From Epiperipatus broadwayi (taxonomy: Eukaryota > Onychophora > Udeonychophora > Euonychophora > Peripatidae): 64,000 bases of DNA. The notes below the pieces were generated by a model that saw only the letters and a list, made by a program, of their open reading frames with translations, did no database searches and was not told the origin of the DNA. The position numbers and the translations under genes are program-made. Numbering within the stretch: position 1 is the first letter of the stretch; every line of letters begins with the position of its first letter. Location: positions 5,873,594-5,937,593 of the forward strand of contig JAQFVV010012416.1 in assembly GCA_028023455.1 (NCBI GenBank), read 5' to 3'. Positions 58,675-64,000 of this stretch are shown here, one piece after another.

Positions 58675-58910
58675 AAACAAATATTTGTAAGTCCCGTATA
58701 ACTGAAAAAAAAAAAAATGATTGCCATGTTTGGTAGATAGGATAATGCACAAGTACCATTGTTAACACAGAAATGGCTAATTCATGTAAATAATTAATAG
58801 AAAATTGCAACAATATGACTATAGCTTTTCTTTATTCTTGTTATGAGAATATTAATCTTTTATGTCAATCCCAATAGTATTAATTTTTTTTTTTTGTATT
58901 TTAACTTCAA

Positions 58911-59096
58911 ATTTCTTAATTCTATTAATTTCTCCTGTTCTTTCAGACTATTTTTATATTTTTATTAATATATATAAGAAGATATATGGTTTTGTTCATC
59001 ACAAAATTCTTAAGTGTATTAATTTCTCCTGTTCTATCAGACTCTTTTCATATTTTTATTAATATATATAAGAAGATATATGGTTTCGTTCAATAA
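58911..59096. repeat. ~94-bp tandem duplication
   Basis: Two units share ATTAATTTCTCCTGTTCT and AAGAAGATATATGGTTT, spaced about 94 bp apart with several differences. Confidence 0.88.
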
Positions 59097-60271
59097 TTAT
59101 ATTTCTAGCATTCCTAAAAAACCTTACGCTGGACAGCCATTGTTATTAGTAGTCATTTTTTATTTCTTTGGTTAAATTTTTTTGCATTGTGTGCTAAAGC
59201 TCAGATTCTATAAATGACTCTAAAAATATGGTGCAAATACTTCTACAGAGTTTATTATTCTTGCTTTGGGAGCAATAATCACCCTTTTTTTACCTACACC
59301 AGAAATATCTATTGTCTGCTTGAGAAATCAATAAAAACCACGTTTGATATCAGCAGAGAAAAACATCTTTTTTTAACTTTATTAAAAAAAATTCAATGAC
59401 AGCCAAAGTAGTATAAACTTGCAATAATAATTATTTGCATAATACTTTTTTTTAATAATGGCACTGCTTTTAAAGTATGTAATAAATAGTTTTTCAGCAT
59501 TACATGCTTACCATCTGAATTGTTTAGACATTTTCTTTTTAGATTTTCATTCCAGTTATTTGTTCACAATGTGTGTGTAATATTTTATTAATTAAATGTT
59601 TACATCTAGTGTTTGTGACAAAAAAAAAAAATGTCTTACTTTAAATGATGAAAAAACAGGCAATAAATATATATTTATTTTTAAATACTGTATAATCAAA
59701 TTATATTTACACAATAGTTAGAGCTTTTAAGTTTATGAGTACTGTATGTGAATTAAAACATTGATAATATTTTCTATGTAGCTACTAATTAAACTAAAAT
59801 TTCTTTAGATGGTACATAACCTCCAATATCATGCATGATATACAGTACAGTGTCATAATCAGCTAGGGTGGGGATTCTATTTCTGACCTGCCATTATTGC
59901 AAGGTGATATGCTAGTATATTTTCATTAATGTTAACCACTTATAAAACTTTGAACTAATTTTAGCTATAGTAAAGTATCTTCATTCTTCTTTATGCATAG
60001 ATTAATTCTTACATTCAATTAAACAAATACTTCTTTCTTTACACATTTTTTATAATGCAACAATTTATTCAACTTGACAAGCCTTGTAGTTCTAGCTGAT
60101 AGCAGCTTTCTTCAATATATATGAATACGCAACCTGTATACCAGTTGTGTATATGTATGCTATACATTTATATATATTTATGTTATAGCTCTACAGATAG
60201 TTACTGGGCAATTAAAACTGTAAGAAAGTTTGCCTAATTGAATAAACTATTGCACTGTAAAAAAAGTGTAT
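59097..60271. other. AT-rich spacer, nothing recognised
   Basis: No motif recognised. Confidence 0.4.
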
Positions 60272-60411
60272 AAAGAAAATAGTATTTTGTCAAGCGTTGT
60301 TAGCGGAGAGGTAATCGCAGCCGTCTTGCAGGCAAGTAGTTGGTTGCAGACGGTTGTGGGTTCGCGTCCCGGCCGATGCTTTGACATATGAAAAAAAAGA
60401 AAATAGTATTT
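60272..60411 (+). mobile_element. tRNA-derived SINE with 16-bp target-site duplication
   Basis: The direct repeat AAAGAAAATAGTATTT occurs at 60272-60287 and 60396-60411. The plus strand has GCGTTGTTAGCGGAGAGGTA (A box), a tRNA-like body, the B box GGTTCGCGTCCCGG, the tail GATGCTTTGACATATG and an A run. The A-box region has diverged from the 25.9 kb copy, but the tail is the same. Confidence 0.92.
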
Positions 60412-61933
60412 GTTTAATTGTTATATTTATCTAAAGTATACGAGAATATATAATGTATCAAAATTAACTAATCAATTTTGCATTTACATTCAATTCTATT
60501 GAATTTTTATGATTCTTCTTAACATATTGGATATATATTGTAAATTTTTATTAAACTAATAACCAGCTGTTTTATAGCGACTAGGTGTAAATAGTTTATC
60601 TTTCTTGTGAAGTCTTTTTATTACCAATGTGATAAGACTTTTTTATAGTAAAAATTTAAATGCAAATGGCCAAATACATAAAGTTTATTTATAAAGATAT
60701 TGTAAACAAGTCATTTGGAAGATTTATTAGAAGAAAAAAAAGTCTAATTTTACATATGCCAGTAATTAAATTGTGTCTTTTCTATATTTAAAGAAAAAAA
60801 ATCAAAACCTGTTTTATCACTAAAATTACTAATAGTAAAAAAAAGAAATTCTTCAAGAATAAATAACTTTTACTTGTTTTTATACAAATGCGTACAAAAT
60901 TTCTCACTACTGCAAAAAAATATCCAAAATAAAGGGGGAAAATTACATTTTAAAACATTACGATAATCAAGTTTGCACTACACGTGTAAAAGATGGCCAC
61001 TGCTTGCTTTACTTACATAGAGGACGCTAGTGCAGAATGATAGTACGGTACTGCTGTTAATATATTGTGATAAGATTAGAGTAAAACCATAGTACATAAT
61101 AACCAATGAATTATTATATATGAATATTTGGCCTATGTTCAGTCCTATCAACTATAATAGTTATTGTAAATTTATTCTCAAAGTTAGAAGGTTTATATAT
61201 ATACATTAATCAATATCCAATTTTCTGTTATGTTTTGAACAACGCTTTCTTATTTTATTTTATTTTATAATATATTCAAAAAGAGATCATAACCAGTTGG
61301 AATATGCTAAGAAATATGCAGAGTTTTACTAAATAATATTTGACTAGTTTATGTGAGAGTTCATAAAAACAGAAATTCGAGCACAAACAGACAGGGGTAG
61401 GTAGTAATCTATTGACCCTTGAAAGATTTATTATTTTAGAGTTCCTGCACAGTTTCTGGCAGTCATAGATTTAGAGTAAAAGGTTTCACCATTGATTTAT
61501 AGTTGATAAAAATATTTAAAAAATTGTAGTTTGGTCGCTTCACTAAAATATATGCTCAGACTGCCATAGGAGCATTTTAAAAAATTGTACGACTTCCCAA
61601 GCAACTAACCATAACATTGTTTATTACATTGTGTGAATTAATCTATTTTCACAACACAAAATAAACATTTACATCAATATTCAGGATAAAATACTGCAGG
61701 AAATGTTAAGACTGATTTTCTTTTAATTTTACTTTTATCCTTTATGCTTTTACCTGGGCTTTTCTTATACAATATAGCAACACCTCATACACCTTTAATA
61801 TCTCAAAACTTTCAAAATCAAAATAAATCCACTTTTTACAAATTCTTACTATTTTCATTAACAATCGGGAAGGAACACAGTATGAATGATTATAATTTAT
61901 TTATTTTTCCTTATTTTTGATATTTTATATAAG
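60412..61933. other. AT-rich spacer, nothing recognised
   Basis: No motif recognised. Confidence 0.4.
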
Positions 61934-62074
61934 TACAATTATACTCAAAGCAAAACTCTCCATACAGTATTGCCACCCTGTGCCAACCAGAGTAATCAAT
62001 GAATGCCAAAAGGCTTTGTTTATAAACAATTATGTGCTAGTATAAGATAGTGATCATGTGATACAATTATACTC
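61934..62074. repeat. Short rep-1 snap-back insertion with 13-bp target-site duplication
   Basis: The direct repeat TACAATTATACTC occurs at 61934-61946 and 62062-62074. Between them is a short rep-1 composite: a forward start (AAAACTCTCCATACAGTATT to CCAAAAGGCT) joined to a reverse end (TTGTTTATAAACAATTATGTG to GTGATCATGTGA). The whole middle, including the ribozyme, is missing. The clean repeat sets both boundaries of this copy. Confidence 0.88.
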
Positions 62075-62250
62075 CTTGCTTTAAACACTTTGTATATAAA
62101 CTGACATTTATTTATTTCATTATTTAATTCATACTGCTTTATTTATTAATGTATTATAGTTCTGAAGAAGACTGCAGGACTATTATAATGTCTCTATATA
62201 TAAAAGTTTGCAATAAAGTGTTTAAAACGACTAGTATAATTGTATTTTTT
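62062..62250. repeat. Foldback element interrupted by the rep-1 fragment
   Basis: The end TACAATTATACT (62062) with TTTAAACACTTT nearby pairs with its reverse complement ending near 62250 (AAAGTGTTTAAAAC, AGTATAATTGTA). The interior has TTCTGAAGAAGACTGC, also found at 38978. The rep-1 fragment sits at its left end. Confidence 0.7.
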
Positions 62251-62814
62251 ATTTTTACATACATCTCAATAATTCAAAATAAAATATCTTAAACATATTG
62301 TATTTATATAAAATAAACAAATACCTTTTTAAAAAAAAATTGTTGATAATTTCTCCATTTTTAAAAAAATTTGCTTTGATTTATAAATTTAATTTTTCAT
62401 AGTATTTATCTGCAGTCTGAAAGATCTCATATACTTAAATGATGAATTAAGCGTTAAAATAAATAAAACAAATCTTTTTTAATTTACATTTATTATTTTA
62501 GTATTTATAAATTTAGTATGTTTATCTGTTTCTATCAGTCATCATCAATATCTTTTTGGTTCAAAGATAAATTTAAAAATGTGTTAGTCTTAACTATTTT
62601 AACTCATAATTAATTCACATTACTATAAATAAATAACAAGCGTGACTTTTTCAGAGGCTGAAATCTTAAATATTTAGATATTAACATAAATAATAAGCTA
62701 AATGTTTACAATTACTTATTAAATGTGAAATTATTAAATTGTATATATTTTGATATATAATTTTAAACTTATTTAAATAATACATTGATACATTGTACAG
62801 GCTTAAACCTGCAT

Positions 62815-62970
62815 TTATATATGTAATATATGTGGTATTCGAACTCAGACTTTCACACAACCCACTACTCTCAGTGCCATCTCATGTCTGTGATCAGGTG
62901 GGTCAGCAATACGAGATGGCACTGAGAGTAGTGGGTCGTGTAAAAGTCTGAGTTCGAACCCCACACTTAT
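62815..62970. repeat. Rep-2 end in a near-perfect 52-bp inverted repeat
   Basis: Arms 62832-62883 and 62913-62964 are inverted, with loop 62884-62912. Each arm contains the B-box-like GAGTTCGAA and GGCACTGAGAGTAGTGGGT. It is a duplicated rep-2 tRNA-like end, able to form a cruciform. Confidence 0.92.
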
Positions 62971-63240
62971 TTAAATATTAAATATATCTTCTTATTCTTC
63001 CAAATGAAATTGCATTTTCGAAATGTTTGCGAGTAGGAAAAAGTTGTGAAGATTATGAGTTTAAGGTATACAAAAAGAGCGAATAAACACACAAATATAT
63101 ATTTAATTAGATAATTGTTCCTATTTTAACTTCACTCATTCATAAAAAAAAAAAAAAGGTAAATAAATTCAAGTATGCTTAATTAACAGTAATGTTCTCC
63201 AGACAGTAGTTTTACTCCTTAATAACAAATACATATATAT
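62971..63240. other. AT-rich spacer, nothing recognised
   Basis: No motif recognised. Confidence 0.4.
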
Positions 63241-63545
63241 GGGCTTTGAACGTTCCATTATCGGATTTTCAATGAAATGGAAGACTGAAGAGTTGTGGGT
63301 TGGAGTAGTTTGAAGCCTGTCCATTAAAGTATGAAGATTGGCTATCTTAATATAAAGTTGAGCACTGATTGTATATATGTGTGGAGATAGTAATGTAGAC
63401 CAACTGATGATTGCTGGTTTAGCATGAAATACGTATATTGGTGATTATTTATCTTTTCAACATGTGTATGATCAGATGGGTCAGCAATATGAGATGGCAC
63501 TGAGAATAGTGAATCGTGTAAAAGTCTGAGTTCGAATCCCGCATA
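63241..63545 (+). repeat. Rep-2 copy, near full length, with intact hammerhead and B box
   Basis: In order: CATTATCGGATTTTCAATG, GGAGTAGTTTGAAGCCTGTC, GGCTATCTTAATATAAAG, the hammerhead (63392-63449), TGATTATTTATCTTTTC, then the tRNA-like end with GGGTCAGCAATATGAGATGG and GAGTTCGAATCCCGC. The B box is a good match to the pol III consensus GGTTCGANTCC core. It is the clearest example of ribozyme plus B box in one unit. Confidence 0.9.
63392..63449 (+). ncRNA. Type I hammerhead ribozyme candidate (rep-2), well preserved
   Basis: CTGATGA (63404-63410), a 4-bp stem II (TGCT/AGCA, loop GGTTT), GAAA (63426-63429), and a 3-bp stem III AUA/UAU with a CG loop. The predicted cut is after 63437. Proximal stem I is CCAA (63400-63403) with TTGG (63438-63441). 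Distal stem I has 5 pairs (GTAAT with ATTAT). Core residues are intact. Confidence 0.85.
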
Positions 63546-64000
63546 TATTATATATTGAGTTTGTTAATTGTTAATGATATTTGTATTGTTGAAAAGTTGA
63601 CTGCTTTCATGCATTTATATACACAGTATATATCAAAGACATTTTGTTGTAACTGAATTATACACAAAATTTTGTGATGTGTAGCAATCTGAAGTAAAAA
63701 AAATATTATCTATGGGGTAATAGTATAGATAAAATAATTGTCAAAGTTACATTTTAAATATAAAAAGAATTCCATATATCAGTGTTTACTATACAGTTAT
63801 AAACTAAATACTTCATGGTGCACAAATAGTACACCTTCTTTACATACCTATGGTATGAGTTTAAATAGGTATAAATAAAAAATTTAAGTTTTTGGGAGAT
63901 GTAGCTAACTCAAAACCCACTTAACTATCTAATACTGATCAGTAAATGGATATCTATCTATTCTTAGCTAGAGGATAAAACAATAATATAGAAAATTCTC
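63546..64000. other. AT-rich spacer, nothing recognised
   Basis: No motif recognised up to the window edge. Confidence 0.4.

Overview
No intact protein-coding gene is visible in this 64 kb window. It looks like AT-rich intergenic or intronic DNA from a large, repeat-laden animal genome. The mix of tRNA-derived SINEs, RTE-like and CR1/Jockey-like LINEs, a Ty3/Gypsy relic, Penelope-like (PLE) GIY-YIG remnants and many short interspersed repeats fits a lophotrochozoan, and I would guess a mollusc such as a coleoid cephalopod. That assignment is inference; no species-diagnostic gene is present.

Layout. 0-9 kb: a decayed RTE-like LINE end, snap-back copies of a short repeat (rep-1), and a LINE split by a SINE and by a ~2.1 kb insert. 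10.2-15.4 kb: a decayed Ty3/Gypsy pol (reverse transcriptase, RNase H, integrase) beside a second LINE reverse transcriptase fragment. 16.3-21.0 kb: a fairly complete CR1/Jockey-like LINE on the minus strand, with ORF1 open and ORF2 broken by four frameshifts and a stop, flanked on both sides by long pure ATT microsatellites. 21-31 kb: ribozyme repeats, SINEs and foldback elements. 31.3-32.6 kb: two Penelope-like ends in a head-to-head inverted repeat. 33.0-34.0 kb: a probable solo LTR. 45.4-46.6 kb: a second, better preserved RTE-like copy. 48.3-49.6 kb: a TIR-bounded DNA-transposon-like element carrying telomere-like repeats. 54.9-56.6 kb: a tandem array of rep-1. The rest is mostly AT-rich sequence in which I recognise nothing.

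The main discovery is that the commonest short repeats carry sequences that fold as type I hammerhead self-cleaving ribozymes. Rep-1 (unit about 430-450 bp) contains CTGATGA, a 3-bp stem II, GAAAC, a very short stem III and a GTC cleavage site, closed by stem I. Rep-2 (about 300 bp, with a tRNA-like B box at its end) and rep-3 contain a second, distinct hammerhead. Across copies, bases facing each other in stem I and stem II change together, as expected for a conserved RNA fold. At 55.5-56.4 kb three rep-1 ribozyme cores lie in direct tandem with predicted cleavage sites 451 and 427 bp apart. This is the organisation of retrozymes, non-autonomous elements whose transcripts self-cleave into monomers that can circularise. 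Animal retrozymes are thought to be mobilised by Penelope-like elements, and GIY-YIG Penelope remnants are present in the same window.

A second recurrent theme is inverted duplication. Rep-1, rep-2, rep-3, the Penelope remnants and several MITE-like elements occur as forward-reverse (snap-back) pairs.
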